A DNA stretch of 64,000 nucleotides from contig OU612071.1 in the NCBI GenBank assembly GCA_914767715.1, positions 26,783,681-26,847,680 of the forward strand. Reading direction: 5' to 3'. The notes under the pieces were generated by a model that saw nothing but the letters and a program-made list of their open reading frames with translations, did not search any database and was not told the DNA's origin. The stretch is from Membranipora membranacea. Taxonomy: Eukaryota > Bryozoa > Gymnolaemata > Cheilostomatida > Membraniporidae. Shown piece by piece: positions 12,201-24,557 of the stretch; the stretch's first letter is position 1, and the number at the start of each line of letters is the position of its first letter. Both the position numbers and the translations under genes were made by a program.

Positions 12201-15200
12201 AGATGACAAAGTATATTTTGCTATAGGAAGGAACTCTGATTTCGTTATATTTGCCTTCCTCCTTTTTCCTAAAGAAAGACACTATTGTAACTTTTTCACT
12301 GCTCTTTACTAGGAGAAGCAGCAGGACCCAGACTTTGATGTTGAGAATGAGTTAGCTGGACAATTACATCAGATACGCATGTCTATGGATGATCACATTG
12401 ATCAGCTACCACAGATACAGCAGCCTCCCAGACCGAGTCCTGTGAGTGACAAATGATAATATTCTATGGTATAGTAATGATGCCTATGCTGACTAGCTAT
12501 GTTGTGTTAACATTTTGTTTGTTCTCTGTCAATTTTCGGGAAGTATGACAGGTCTAGTTCTGACACTAGTTTTGACACTTAAATGGTGGCTGATCATAGT
12601 TAGCTATGGCTTATTATTGGCTTGGATCTGCTGTTGAATGACAAACCCAATGAGAGCCTACCCATGGGCTATTTTAGGCATGGCGAGTTATAGATCTCAG
12701 TTTTTCAAATGAGAGTTATCTTCTCTCGGACGTCTGGGTTCAGAGAGAGGGCAACTCCCAATTAAAATGATTTTTATTATTTGATTTATCAATTGTAGCC
12801 AAAGCTCCAAGGCGGACAATGGCAGTCAGATGAGGAAACCCTATCACATACCCCATCCAGTATGGGATCTGCACATTCTAACTCTACAAGTATACAGAGA
12901 CCTAAAAAACAGAGCAAGAGAAGTAACACTAGTAGTCGCAAGGTGAGTAATATTATAGTATATATATTAGGGCTTTTGGTTATTAAATATTGGATCAAGT
13001 GCCAAATTTTTACATGATGCTGTTCTTGTTTCATAGTTGAGGTTCGCTGAAACGCCACAAGCGATCGTAAGTCGAGGCAATAACAGTTGCTATGCTATAT
13101 ACTCTCAATAGGCGTACAGTATTCTAGTTCTGGGTTTTAGCTACATGAAGTAAACCTAGCTATCCCAACTCCAATATACAGTTGCTATCATGCGTAGTTC
13201 TGACACACTTTTGGAAACATTTTTGGCACAGCATCCCATGGTGTTTAGCTTGTCAAGCCTCCTTTTTCCATTAAACAGTAATCATATATGACAAGATAAT
13301 ACTTCTTCTTATTCTCGCCTCATGGTGTAACTTTATCTGACATATTATTGTGTATTATTTCCCAGGGTACACCTCAGGGATCTCGCGGTACCAGATCATA
13401 CACAGACCAGACAAGCTCATCAGAGGCTGGAGATCTAACTGATAATGAGTCTGTGAAACGTCGGGAGCCTCGACTTAAACCTCAACATCAGGTAAATAAT
13501 ATACCAACAGCAACACAAGGACTCAGTATGTTACTGTTTGGTCCTATGCTGTCATCTCTCTTCTCATAATGTGAAAGTGCTAGTGCTATAACCTCATAAA
13601 ACCTCAAAAGATATCCTACCTACAGAAAAATCCCATCAGAGGTGTAATTCAACATCTCGTTGATATAACTGGAATCAGTGAAAACCTTCATCAAAAACTT
13701 AAAGTGCCATATGATTTGTGTATTGTTGGTAAAACACAAAAATTATTCAAGTTATCCTTGACCTATAACCTCTTGATTGTTATTTGTGATCTAACAATTT
13801 ATAGTTTTTAATATTTTTATGTTATGCCACTTGGTAGCGTTATTTTCATTGATCTGATTCCGATATTGAGACAGAATGTCGAATACCTGCTAAAATTAGA
13901 TTGACTTTTAATCCAGTAGCTCCTATTACTATAATGCACTGAAATGTTTGAACTTGTATAACATCAGTACAACAAAACAAGATCAGGCCCATATCTCCTT
14001 TAGTAAACGCTAGTGTAGCGTTAGTATTTGTTCTCTAGTAGAGCCTATTGATTAGATATTGAGTAGCTTTGTTAAAAATTAAACAGTCTAGGACAAACAA
14101 TACTATTATGGAGCTTTTTGATAAGTTGTGTGAATTTAAGAGTTTATTGGCTTGTGTGAATAGCTCAGTGACATTTGGTGTTGAGTTATCAGCAGTAGTA
14201 GTAGTAGAAGCTGCCGGTATTTTAGTGTAGCTGACTTTACAGTAAATACATGCTGCCACAACTTTCTAATAATCAAACTAGGAGTATTGGATACATATCT
14301 TAGGGTGAACAGGTAACGTCTTAATAGGCTCAGTCTCCTGCTGAGAAGTTTCTCTTTTTATTGTTGTTACAAGTCGCTTTATGTTGGAGAGAGTTGTTGA
14401 CATCTCATAAGACAGTTGAGGGTGAAAGGTTTTATTTAGGTCAGCCTCAGATTTGCATCAAGTCTGTCTATTCATGGCTCTAGTAATAAGTCATTGAGGG
14501 TAATAGGGACCCATTACATACCAATACATCCCAGCTTTAGCACTGAAGCTAGTTGGTCTTTGTACGATAAGTTCAACCTTTCTTCATGACTTCATACATT
14601 TCTCTCATGTACTTGTAGGGAGGAGGAGGAGCGAGTACGAGCTCACTAGCCGGTAGTGATAATCCTGTAATACACGGAGGACTGAAGTCCCGTACTCGTA
14701 TACAGGGTAGTAGTGATAGCGGATTTATCGGATCGGAGGAGGGAAAGAGCCCTAACACTCCTTCTGATAGGTGAGCTAAAATTATGAGCTATTATACCTA
14801 ATATCCGACCCAACCCACAACTTTCAACCGACATACAAGATGATGTAATTTAATCTGGGAGATGTTAGCTCTTGGAGATCTAAATAAGAAGGATCATGTT
14901 ATCTTTACTTGATCACTTTTATCTAGCGGATTCACCTCTCAAGGTGGAAAAGTGCTGCCAAATAATATGCTTCCACCCTCTAGTACTGTAGTTCTGCCCA
15001 GACATATTTATGATATTACAATAAAATGAAAATTAAATTGACCTCCCCAAGTTTCCAATATAAAATTGGTGCTCCCCTAAGATTTGGGTATATATAAAAC
15101 ACATTAAAAATATCTCAAACCTCCCAAGAGCGCTTTCCGAACCTAAACCAATGTGTTCACTTGGTGTTGTCCCCTAAAAGTTTCTAACAGTACATAACAT

Positions 15201-18200
15201 ATAAATATATTTGACATTTAAGCAATCTAAACATGTATAGCTCCTGTGTCTCCTGTTTGCGCTCACTTATAACATATATTATGTAGACATATAACAGGAT
15301 TACCAACCATCCAATCACAAGCTGAAACTAGTGGAGTAGATTCACCTCGAGCTCTAACCCCAGATCTCAGTGAGGAGAGGACAGCAGAGTGGGCTCTCAG
15401 GCATAAGATAGAGGTAGAATCATCTGAGCCCACCCTACCTGAACCTCCTAAATCTAAGAGAACTCAGTCTAGGAGTAGTAGAAAATCTACTAGGAGCGAC
15501 AGATCAGCGCAGTCCTCTCTAAAGAGGTTAGTGAGTGACAACTCAGAGCAGTCAATCAAATCAACTCCGTATGGATAGCTAATGAATCAGGAACAAGCAA
15601 TCAATCCAATTTGACTAGACCGTCGAATGATAGTAAATTTTCTAGTCGGAATTCCCATTCTCGATAACATCATGAATACACAACATTTTTCTGATTCAAA
15701 CCCCTAAATCCAACATTTTCCAGGCTGGTGACGTTTTCAAGTGTTTATAACCCTATACACATAATCATAAGAAATATGAATCAGTACCCATGTCTGTATG
15801 TGTACGTCCAGCGAATCTTTACGTTTGCGTGTACTTACCTTTGCCTGTACTTACCTTTGTCTGTACTTACCTTTGCCTGTACTTACCCTGTATGTATATG
15901 TTATAGCGAGGCTCTGAGATCTATACGTAATGAGATAGAGAAGTTAAGAGATGAGTTTGATTCTTCTCAGGCTCTCTCACCAGACAGAGAGTCAGATCCA
16001 GCCTCCAGTCTCATGCCTAAACACAGCTATGGATCTCCTATGAAAGGTCTGTATGTCATAAAACTTAGCCTTGGTTTAAAAGCTGCTGTTGCTGCTGTTC
16101 ACAGTTTGAGTATTCGAGATTCAATTCTGTGTGAGCGAATCAAGCATACACATTGCCTGGTGAGACAGAAATTATGCTCAAAAGATGATTATAAATAATT
16201 TTAACTGTGTCTTGGTGTGAATTGGTTTAAGTTACTAGTGCCGGATGTTGAATATATTCCTTCCTATAATGTTGATGAATTTTAGCAGTTCAGCATAATG
16301 TTGATGATCCATACATTTAACCAACTATAAAACTTCAACTTCTTCAAATATGTTTGTGATAGAATACTGTAAACAAATCTAGGATCGGCTCAAAATGTAT
16401 AAAAAAAGCTCATATTCACTGTGTGTGTTAATTTTTACAGCTACATACAGGCCACCATCTGAACACCAGTCACCGAGCTCACGACCACAGACTCGATCTA
16501 AGAGACCTACAGATCCTAGGAACTCTGACCTTGACCTTAGTGAAGTAGAAGGTGGGCGTGGCTATACTCCAGCACCGCCTCCTACTAGTAACAGGTTAGT
16601 ACAATAGAGAGGTAGTTGGGTTTCGGATGTTGGTATCACTTCACAGCAAAGTCATTCCTTCTCAATAAAGGCAGTTGATAAGTATATCAGTGCAAGGTGG
16701 AGTCTTGATTGATCTTCTTCTGACGCAATTGGCTACCTTAGTTTTTTGACACTTTTTCATCACATAATATATCAGCCTATAACTTATCTGTTCACGTAAT
16801 TGAAGTTCACTTAATGGTCTTATGATACAGTTGAGTAGATATTGTTACTGTCGATATCATAAGTATGAGCGACAGCTTGCAATGACACTCAGTAGACAAT
16901 TATTTAGTAACGCCGCTGCTTATTTCAGAAGAGGGCGTCAAGACTATCCATCAACAGATGAGGACCCGCGACAGCCCCCTCAAAACAGCCGACCCTTACA
17001 TGAGTCACCCCTTCATCAACAGCAGTATCCCTCCCTAGCTCTACCATCACCATCCAGCAGACAACACAGACCTAGAGATCAGGATAGTGTGGATATGCCT
17101 GCACATCATAGACCTGCAGCTAAGAGTAGAGACCCTGAGTATGAGAGAAGGCGGGGCAAGGTGAGCTAGGATTCTCATGCATACGGTCTTCTCTGTCCAG
17201 ACCCTTTTAATGTTAAAAATTGTCATCTTGCTTATCTAATTTCTTTTTTTTTTGAAGTTAAGTACTATTACAATTCAGAATGTATGGCTGCTACTGTTTT
17301 GCTGTTTTAAAGTTTAATTTCAGTGTCAAGTAGTCCATGAACATCACATTGCCTAGGATATTCGCAACCAACAATTTACACTTATGTTATCCAGTCTCCC
17401 CAGACAGCCGATTACAGAGAGCCCTCCCCTATGGACTCTCAGGGTTATCCTTATGACCCACGAGCTGATCCATCATCTCCGACCCTGGAGAGGAGACGAA
17501 CAGACAGACCATACAGAGATACTCCCAGCAGAGGATCATCTTATTACAACGATCAACCCAGATCACACAGGTGTGTGTATGTGTATGTGTGAGACTGTCA
17601 TAATACAGACACTACAGGCAATAGATATATACCATTTATTACACTGAATGACAAAATGCCTTATCACCTCATGATATAAACATTATTTGAGACTGTCTCT
17701 ATGCTAGGAATGATTTTGTATTCTAGGTATGAATTTTTAATCTACAACAAATGATGCAAATAGTCCATCGCATCCTATTCAGAGCTCAGTTGGTATGATC
17801 ACATTTACACGCTTACTCACTTGATTTCATACTTGCTTATCTTAGGCCATATAATAGAGAGGATCCACAAAGTCCAGATTACCGATCTCCACACAGACCA
17901 GAGGAATACAAACCATCACCTCCACACAGGCCATCATCATCCAGCAGTAAGGGTCATAGGTCAGGTCACAAAGGTCGTACAGAAATGTCTCCTATATCAG
18001 AGAGAGCGTACGATGAAGGACCAGCGGCCGAGTATTACAGGAGATATAAGAGCCCTAGAGCAAGGTCAAGGACAATGGATGAGCTGGATATGAGAGATTT
18101 AAATCAGACCTCAGTTCCATATGACAGTACTGTGCATACACAGCAGTCTAAATCAGGTCATATTCCTCCACCTAACGCCATATCAACACCACACCGAAGT

Positions 18201-20201
18201 CCTTATCATCCACCTCAGCAAGTGCCTACACCACAGTACAGTAACCAATCACAGCATCCGACACAATACCCTGGCCAATCACATCCACCGACACAACAAT
18301 ATGTTGGCCAATCGCAACCACCAGCACAAAGTTATAATGGCCAACCACAGCAGCCCATGCAGTATGGTGGTCAACCAACCTACATACCACAGCCACAATA
18401 TCAACCTCCATTACAGCAGACACTACCAGCTCAGCCAGCCCATATCCAGCCTCCTGTATATCAGACTCCAGCTGCTATGACATCATATCCTGCTCAGATG
18501 GTCATGCCCTCAGTACCCATGCAGCAGCAGGTCGCAAGTGAGTATATTGATAAACATATTAATCTTTTCTCTGGATATTAGAAACGTTAGTTGAGGACCT
18601 CCTCACCTTGCCATGATTTGCCATGATCAGAATCAGTCTAGTATGTGTCACTATATACAACAAGTGTTAATCGCCATCGTACAATACAGTTATGCAGTTA
18701 TTACTGAGTATTGTAAGCTTATTACTTAGTGGTTCCTAAGCCAACCTTGTACATCACACCATGGGTTTTAAACTAGCTAACTTATTATGTTATTGTCTCC
18801 TTTTCAGCTGTTCCTGTCGCCACCTCAGTGAGATCCTGCCCATCATGCTCAGGTCGGGGTATACTAGCCACCACCCACAACTGTGCCATGTGTGGTAGTC
18901 ATCTTAAGGCTACTGAAACTGTCCAGCTACCCAATCAGCTCTCAACTGTTCAAATAACCACGCCCACCGCTGTTAGAGTGACCAATCAGGCAGGACCTGT
19001 GGTGATACCAGTAGCCAATGAGAGGAGAGGTGATGCGTACCTTACTCAGCAGACTACAGATGGTGGATATGTGACTCAGAGTGTTAATGTAGTACAGGGA
19101 GTGGAGTCACAGCCTACTACCACCACTGTCATCAGGTAATTATATTACCTTATATGATTTTTTTTTTACATTGCTACTGCTTTTGTTTTATGAATATACA
19201 TGACCTATGAGACACAATACTGAAAAGCAGTTTTCGTTGTAAATCCTTGACTGGCAGCCATCCCTAAGCTAGTGGTTAGATGTTATTTTGTATTGAATAG
19301 ACTCAGCAGCTGATGGGTTAAGTGTCCCAGCTATCAAATTTCTTTACTAAATAATTACAAATTACACAACATTATACACAGGATTATACATCACAATGTA
19401 CCTTACATTATGCCCTAGATGTTGTATTGCATTCAATCAAGGAGTTAACTCCTTGATTCAACACTACATGATACTATAATATGAAATTGCTACCTATTAA
19501 ATATGTTGGTATTATAACAGCACACCTGGAGCATCACTATCTGTACCAGTGATGGAGACACTACCTTCAGGTAAAGTGAGGTACTATGTTAGAGAGTACG
19601 GTCCTGTGACCTCAGAGGCGGAACCTACAAGGTCAAGGTCATCATCTCGTAGAAGCAGAAACCGATCTGGTGACAGGCACAGACACAGTGTAGCTGTGGT
19701 AAGTAGATTGTGTATACATATCACTCTGAGATCTGGTGATGAGTTGTGTACTGCTGAATATGAGGTTCCATTGGTTTTGCTATCCACTACACCCTCTATC
19801 AGATTGGAATTGCCTTCCATTGTAGCATTGACATGTCAAATACATGAACACTGAAACAAAATTAAAGCTTCCTCATGAACATAGCATTCACCACTAACCA
19901 GTAACCACCTGCTGAGTGGGTAAAAAAGTACTAAACTGGAGAGAGGACGACGCTGAATAGAGGCTCAGAAAACAGTCTGTAATTTCTTGCTCCCTTTTGT
20001 GGGTTGATCACTTGACCCTCATTGTGACCTACATTGTGATTACAGGATAGTCTGGATGATTTAGAGACGTCTCTCAGAGAAGCACACAAATCTGCGCAAT
20101 CACTCAAGCGTATCAGTAGAGATATGAGAGAGGGGCTTACACAGGAACTTCTCCGATCATCCAATCACAGGCGGTCTCTCACCTCCAGCTGGAATCTGTA
20201 G
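6208..20201 (+). CDS. AKNA-like: AKNA-like centrosomal/AT-hook family protein, 22 exons, 1244 aa
   Basis: Coding exons: 6208-6296, 7863-7902, 8348-8448, 9504-9687, 10494-10620, 10959-11051, 11269-11375, 11662-11787, 12313-12441, 12799-12942, 13037-13066, 13366-13491, 14619-14770, 15287-15526, 15907-16046, 16441-16594, 16929-17160, 17404-17570, 17846-18537, 18808-19135, 19521-19698, 20046-20201. All introns are GT-AG, phases agree throughout, and the total of 3735 nt is a whole number of codons ending in TAG. The start ATG has a CACCACC leader and an in-frame TGA upstream. Family evidence: residues 143-168 contain LLSKYAMAEVTIDQLRLGAK, the AKNA core; DSGFIGSE at 465-472 is a second AKNA-type motif; there is a short helix near 564-585, a Gln/Pro-rich tract at about 840-1020, a zinc-ribbon-like Cys set (C1035, C1038, C1050, C1053) and a C-terminal helix. 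Vertebrate AKNA organises microtubules at the centrosome, and that role is inferred here. Most of the protein is Ser/Arg/Pro-rich and probably disordered. Unseen alternative or 5' exons are possible. Confidence 0.85.
6694..6725. repeat. Perfect 32-bp palindrome
   Basis: The segment beginning CCAGAGACTATAGATA reads the same on both strands with no spacer. It lies in intron 1 of the AKNA-like gene. It could extrude as a cruciform, or be a binding site or the centre of a lost foldback element. Nothing around it decides this. Confidence 0.9.
8128..8239. mobile_element. Foldback MITE related to the 55.6-62.9 kb DNA transposon
   Basis: A ~112-bp element made of two inverted arms (roughly TAGATCAAGTTTAATCC... 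and its complement) around a short centre containing GGCGTGACA, in intron 2 of the AKNA-like gene. The arms match the terminal inverted repeats at 55649 and 62917: the blocks CAAGTTTAATCCA, CTGCCTGCATT and CTCCCTTCCACTGC are shared. Flanking 8-mers 8120-8127 and 8240-8247 agree at 6 of 8 positions, a possible worn target-site duplication. It has no coding capacity and must have been moved by a transposase supplied elsewhere. Confidence 0.75.
15823..15886. repeat. 16-bp minisatellite, four units
   Basis: Four units of CTTTGCCTGTACTTAC, the first diverged, end 20 bp before the 3' splice site of AKNA-like exon 15. On the sense strand they are pyrimidine-rich. On the antisense strand each unit reads GTAAGTACAG, close to a consensus 5' splice site. 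Confidence 0.85.
19435..19458. repeat. 24-bp perfect palindrome
   Basis: A spacer-free palindrome centred on GTTAAC (AATCAAGGAGTTAACTCC onwards) lies in the intron between AKNA-like exons 20 and 21. No function is evident. Confidence 0.85.
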
Positions 20202-23020
20202 ATGATTGGCTTATGTAAACAATTTCAGCTATTGGTAGTGGCAGTCAGACTGTCTGCTGATGCGAATTGAGGACAGATTCCTTTCCCATTCTGAGCTGTA
20301 ATTGTGGCCTGTTCAAATGAAATTTTGCAAATCAATTCAGGACTACCCTTTCCGAGCATAACCTTGTATCTAAATAAGTGTGTTTGTATATTGCATTTAA
20401 TGACTTTTTATATATAGAATACTCATTTATTATAGAAACCTACGATTCTGTAGTTTCAAAGTGGTCATATATAGATTTGTGTCATTATATAGCTCATATT
20501 ACTGAAATGTCTTCCCACAGCAAACAACATCATCAGTGGCCTTTAGGTTGTGCTTACTTTTGTGTTTTGATAAGTAGTTTTTTTGTGTCGGTCAGTTTCT
20601 TTGTTTTTTTGAGGAATTCTGGTAGTCATTACATACCAAAGATTTTCATTTCAGTTTTGATCTCACCAAATGCTGAGCATATAAAACTATTTTTACTTTG
20701 CATCAATTTACGGAGTTGTCCTTCCAAATAATAAAAGGGGGGAACTCCTTATTTACATATTTTAATTTTTTTTTTGAAGAGTGCCCATAATAATTTTGGA
20801 TCATTGTTTAGTTCTATCATTTTGCGTTTAGGAAACTGCCAACCACTTCTTGTTCATTATCTGAAATAACCAGAATTAGCTGCTCTAATAATACTACCAT
20901 ATAAGGAACAAGCATCATAAATTAATCATAATTCTCTTTTTTGCGTAGAAAGTAAACATTTGCATATTCTTCCAAATATTTCCTATGCAAACATTTTCTA
21001 TCCGCATTTTACTAATTTGGATGTTCTTCCATTGAGGACATAATTCATGTGTGGGTGAGGTTTATATAGTATAAAAATTATATTATATATATATATTTTC
21101 ATATAAACTATTTAATCAGAATGATTGTTTTGTTTTCTGTGTTCATTTTTATATCGATGGATTTGATTTATTTATTGCTTGTCTTGTGTTCTAATCAGAT
21201 AGATCTTAGCGTCTATATCAATAAAATTAATAAAACAAGCCCGTCGTACTTTAATACAGCCGTCGATCAGGTGACTGTCGAACTGTGACAGTCATGACCT
21301 GTCTGACATACTGTCAAGGCATGACTCTCCAATTGTCAAACTGTCATATAGTGTAATTTTTGTTATATAAATGTCAAACCAGGGAGAATGGAGAATTCTC
21401 CCTGGTCAAACAGAGACTGCCGATTCACTATAGAGTCATACCAGATTAGATCAATTATAGTTCTATAATGGCTTGTTTTCTTGGACAATTTTTGTTTCAT
21501 ACTTAGACATAGCTGATTATTTGTAGCTCCTATGGAATCAACTAACTGCCTTATTCCAGTGACTCATAAGGCTAGAGTGAATTTTAAGAGATAAGCTTCT
21601 GATATATAAATACCGGAGGTGACGTTGTGTGCAGAGTAAAGAAAATCACAGGTAATCTGTTTGTAAAACTTTAACTGTAGATTGTAGCAGTGTGATATTA
21701 TATTATTACTTCTTCTACCTTGTCCAGAGAGCCTATTGTAGTTATTGGCTGCTTCAGATGTCTTTCGCTTTTTATTGTAAAAAAAATTAGGATCTCATGA
21801 TCAGTGATCAATAATGTAAAAAACTGAAAGCACAAACTTATACAAATAAGGGTGAGGTTGATAAGTTTTTTAAAACTATATTTAATAAGCAATGACTGCA
21901 ATGACTAGCTAGTGGCCTTGACAAGGTACTGTGATAGCAAGCTATCTGGACTGAAATAGTTGGTCGATCGTTGACTAAAAAAACTGTTAGATTCCTAACA
22001 TAGATTATTTGACGATGGAATTTGTTCAGTCTATTTCTTTATAGAATACAATGACTTGCAAGATCAGATTTCATACGGCAGGTCCTTAAACAATAGCGTG
22101 AAGGAAAAAAATAACAACTGCCGTAGAATTAATTTGTCGTGGGTCGGGAACCGATGGGTGTGAGGATGAGGTTTTTCACATAGTTATAGAACGTCTTGAT
22201 TAAATCATACATATATAGGATGGTATTGATTGATATTGATTTAATTTGCCACATAGGAATGCCTAGCATTATATAAATGTGTGCGTACAATAAAAATTTA
22301 GACTTTTGAAAAAAGGAGAAAAAACAGTTGTATTAAAAATGATTGGATCAGGCGGTGAAAAACGATAAAATCCATGCTGCATGAGAAAGAGATATATTGT
22401 TGAGACATTACAGGCGCCTGTTCATACCAGAAACTAAAAACGAGTTCTTGAATCTCTCCGTTCTACATATTGGTGGATAGTTATATTTATGTTAGCAAGT
22501 AGGACAATGAAAGCAGGGCATCGTAAATTTCAAACACAAAGGCAAGTTCACAAAATTATGTAGGATTTATTGTATGATAATGATTCATGAGGCTGCCGTG
22601 GTTTGATTCATTTTCAAATCTATAAGGCGTGTTTAAATAGACCTCAAATAGGGATTTCTGTGCAGTAAACTATTTGCCCTTAGCCTTAGCTTTGTGTCCG
22701 GTTGATAGCACAAAGCCAATTTGCACTGCCCTGCTGCCATGTGGGTACAGCTATCAGCAAAAACTGGCCATTAGGTTTTTACATGCATAGAGCAGACAAC
22801 TCTTGATTGATGAAAACAAACACGATTCTCAAGAAATTCGTCAAAATATATCACTCCTCGTCTAAAATTGATTATAGTAATATCACGAATATAGTTATAT
22901 TATTATCATATTTCAGTCATTTGCACATCTTAATTTATATAAACCATACTCTTGTTTGATGAATATGAGGAACAAATGGCTTTATTATGTTGGTACGATT
23001 ATAGCAGTGCGGAAGGTTTT
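20202..23020. other. AKNA-like 3' flank and intergenic region
   Basis: No gene recognised. It starts with the 3' UTR of the AKNA-like gene; AATAAA-type signals occur near 20727 and 21220, but I cannot tell which is used. It is AT-rich. The open frames 20378-20731 and 21698-21901 (minus) are without family features. A strong hairpin at 21378-21406 is listed separately. Confidence 0.5.
21378..21406. repeat. Perfect 12-bp-arm hairpin
   Basis: Arms ACCAGGGAGAAT and ATTCTCCCTGGT flank a 5-nt loop. It lies about 1.2 kb after the AKNA-like stop codon, near AATAAA motifs. It may be an RNA hairpin in the 3' UTR or a remnant of a foldback element. Confidence 0.85.
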
Positions 23021-23066
23021 CCTTCTTTAAAGTGCTAAGGCCTTTTCAGCCATTTCATCAAGCAAG
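23021..23066 (+). promoter_or_regulatory. Predicted 5'-TOP leader exon of RPL28
   Basis: Two pyrimidine tracts, CCTTCTTT at 23021 and CCTTTTC at 23041, precede a short stretch ending AAGCAAG followed by GTAAGT at 23067. This is what a 5'-TOP non-coding first exon looks like, and ribosomal-protein mRNAs usually begin this way. The coding exon of RPL28 at 24558 is preceded by a clear acceptor (TTGTAG at 24548-24553) only 4 nt before its ATG, so a separate leader exon is required and this is the best upstream donor. The exact start of transcription is inferred. Confidence 0.6.
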
Positions 23067-23756
23067 GTAAGTTTATATTAAATTATACACAAGATTATTT
23101 TGTTTCCCAATGGCCCACTGAGGTCTAACCAGATAGATTTTCTCACCAAGAAACTCTAACAATCCCATGAAGCTCTCAGCCCCAAATTGATAACTCACTG
23201 TGCCCTCAAAGCACAGGTTAAATAGCTGTCAACTTGAATTTTTTTCCTCCACAACCTCACCACCATGCTGCTGCATCTGTCTGTCTATCTAGATTGTTAT
23301 TCGTAATGTCTGTCATACCCCTGGACTTGAAGGGACGGTGTGGCTTTTGTATTAGGTTAGAAAGGGGTTTGTAATGTATGTATGTCAGGCAATGATTCAT
23401 GATGAGATAGTTACTAGTTAGAAAGAAGAGGTAGTAGGTAGGACAGGTCAGGTGCTAGTACTAGTGTAGTAGTAGTAGGTGGTACCACCAGTTTAGTAGG
23501 TAGATAAGATAGTCATAGATAGTGAGTTACTCCTTGGTGTAACATAACACTGTTCTCGACTTTCTAGCCCATACTATCATGCATTGTTAATTAAGTTAAT
23601 GGATTGAACGTTGAAGATGCATCCATTCCAATGCATGTTGTTGTGTGTAGGTCTATGAGTATGAACCGATTTTGTTCAGTATCTCTTCTTGGTGGTTGAC
23701 ACTAAACCTATACTATGCACTCATGGTTGGTAACCCAAGGTGTCCATCTAGCCTCC

Positions 23757-24210
23757 CCCCATTTAACCATGGGCCCCTGGGACTTAACAAAACAGGGTAA
23801 GACACAAAAAAAATATTTGTTACAACCTACCTTGAAATCTCTCACACTAACTCAGCCCTCCTTCCTCTTTCATTTGCCTCAGGTTTGAAGTTTCTAGCAC
23901 AAACAGAGCTGACTTTATGGACCAGAGAAAAAAATACATGTTACAAAATTCACAAAATCTGAGTAGGCTGAAATGGCTGCATGACATGACATGACTGCTT
24001 GACATCCCCACATGATTATTGTACTTTTTTTTTATTTCACTAAATTGGTTCTTTTTACACTCATATATGATTTCTCATAGTTTATTAGAAGCTTAAAAAT
24101 TAATGAATATAATTTAGAACTCATATTTGAGTGTAAAAAGAACCAATTTAGTGAAATAAAAAAAAAAGTAAAGACATGTAAGTCCCAGGGGCCCATGCAT
24201 TTAACCTGGG
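23757..24210. mobile_element. MITE-like element with terminal and internal inverted repeats
   Basis: Outer arms 23768-23786 (CATGGGCCCCTGGGACTTA) and 24179-24197 (its exact complement) are inverted, and the similarity extends outward in a weaker form. Near the right end a second inverted repeat has arms of about 47-49 bp at 24023-24069 and 24121-24169, nearly perfect and T/A-rich. No protein is encoded. The element sits in the leader intron of RPL28. I could not define a target-site duplication, so the superfamily is unknown. Confidence 0.65.
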
Positions 24211-24557
24211 CCAGTATTTAAGTCGTCGAAGGTTAGGCTTCACCCAACCCTGCAATTGGTGTTTCATGTTGTTGCAGTCACCATGATGATGATGTGAGAA
24301 TCGGTTAATAGCTTCTAATTTAACACTGACTCTGCTGATGTTATCATTTCGTCTCTGCTTGCATTGCGTAACTAGCTGATGATGATCATATGTTAACAAG
24401 ATCATGGTTTCTGCTGGCTCTAAAACTCTAGGTTTTTAGCCCACTGTACACATAAGTAAATGTTCCACTATATAATGAGCTGAGGGAGTTCATTGCACTA
24501 TACTTCTATGCATTATTTCCACTTATAATCTTTTGTTGTTCCTATAATTGTAGAAAG

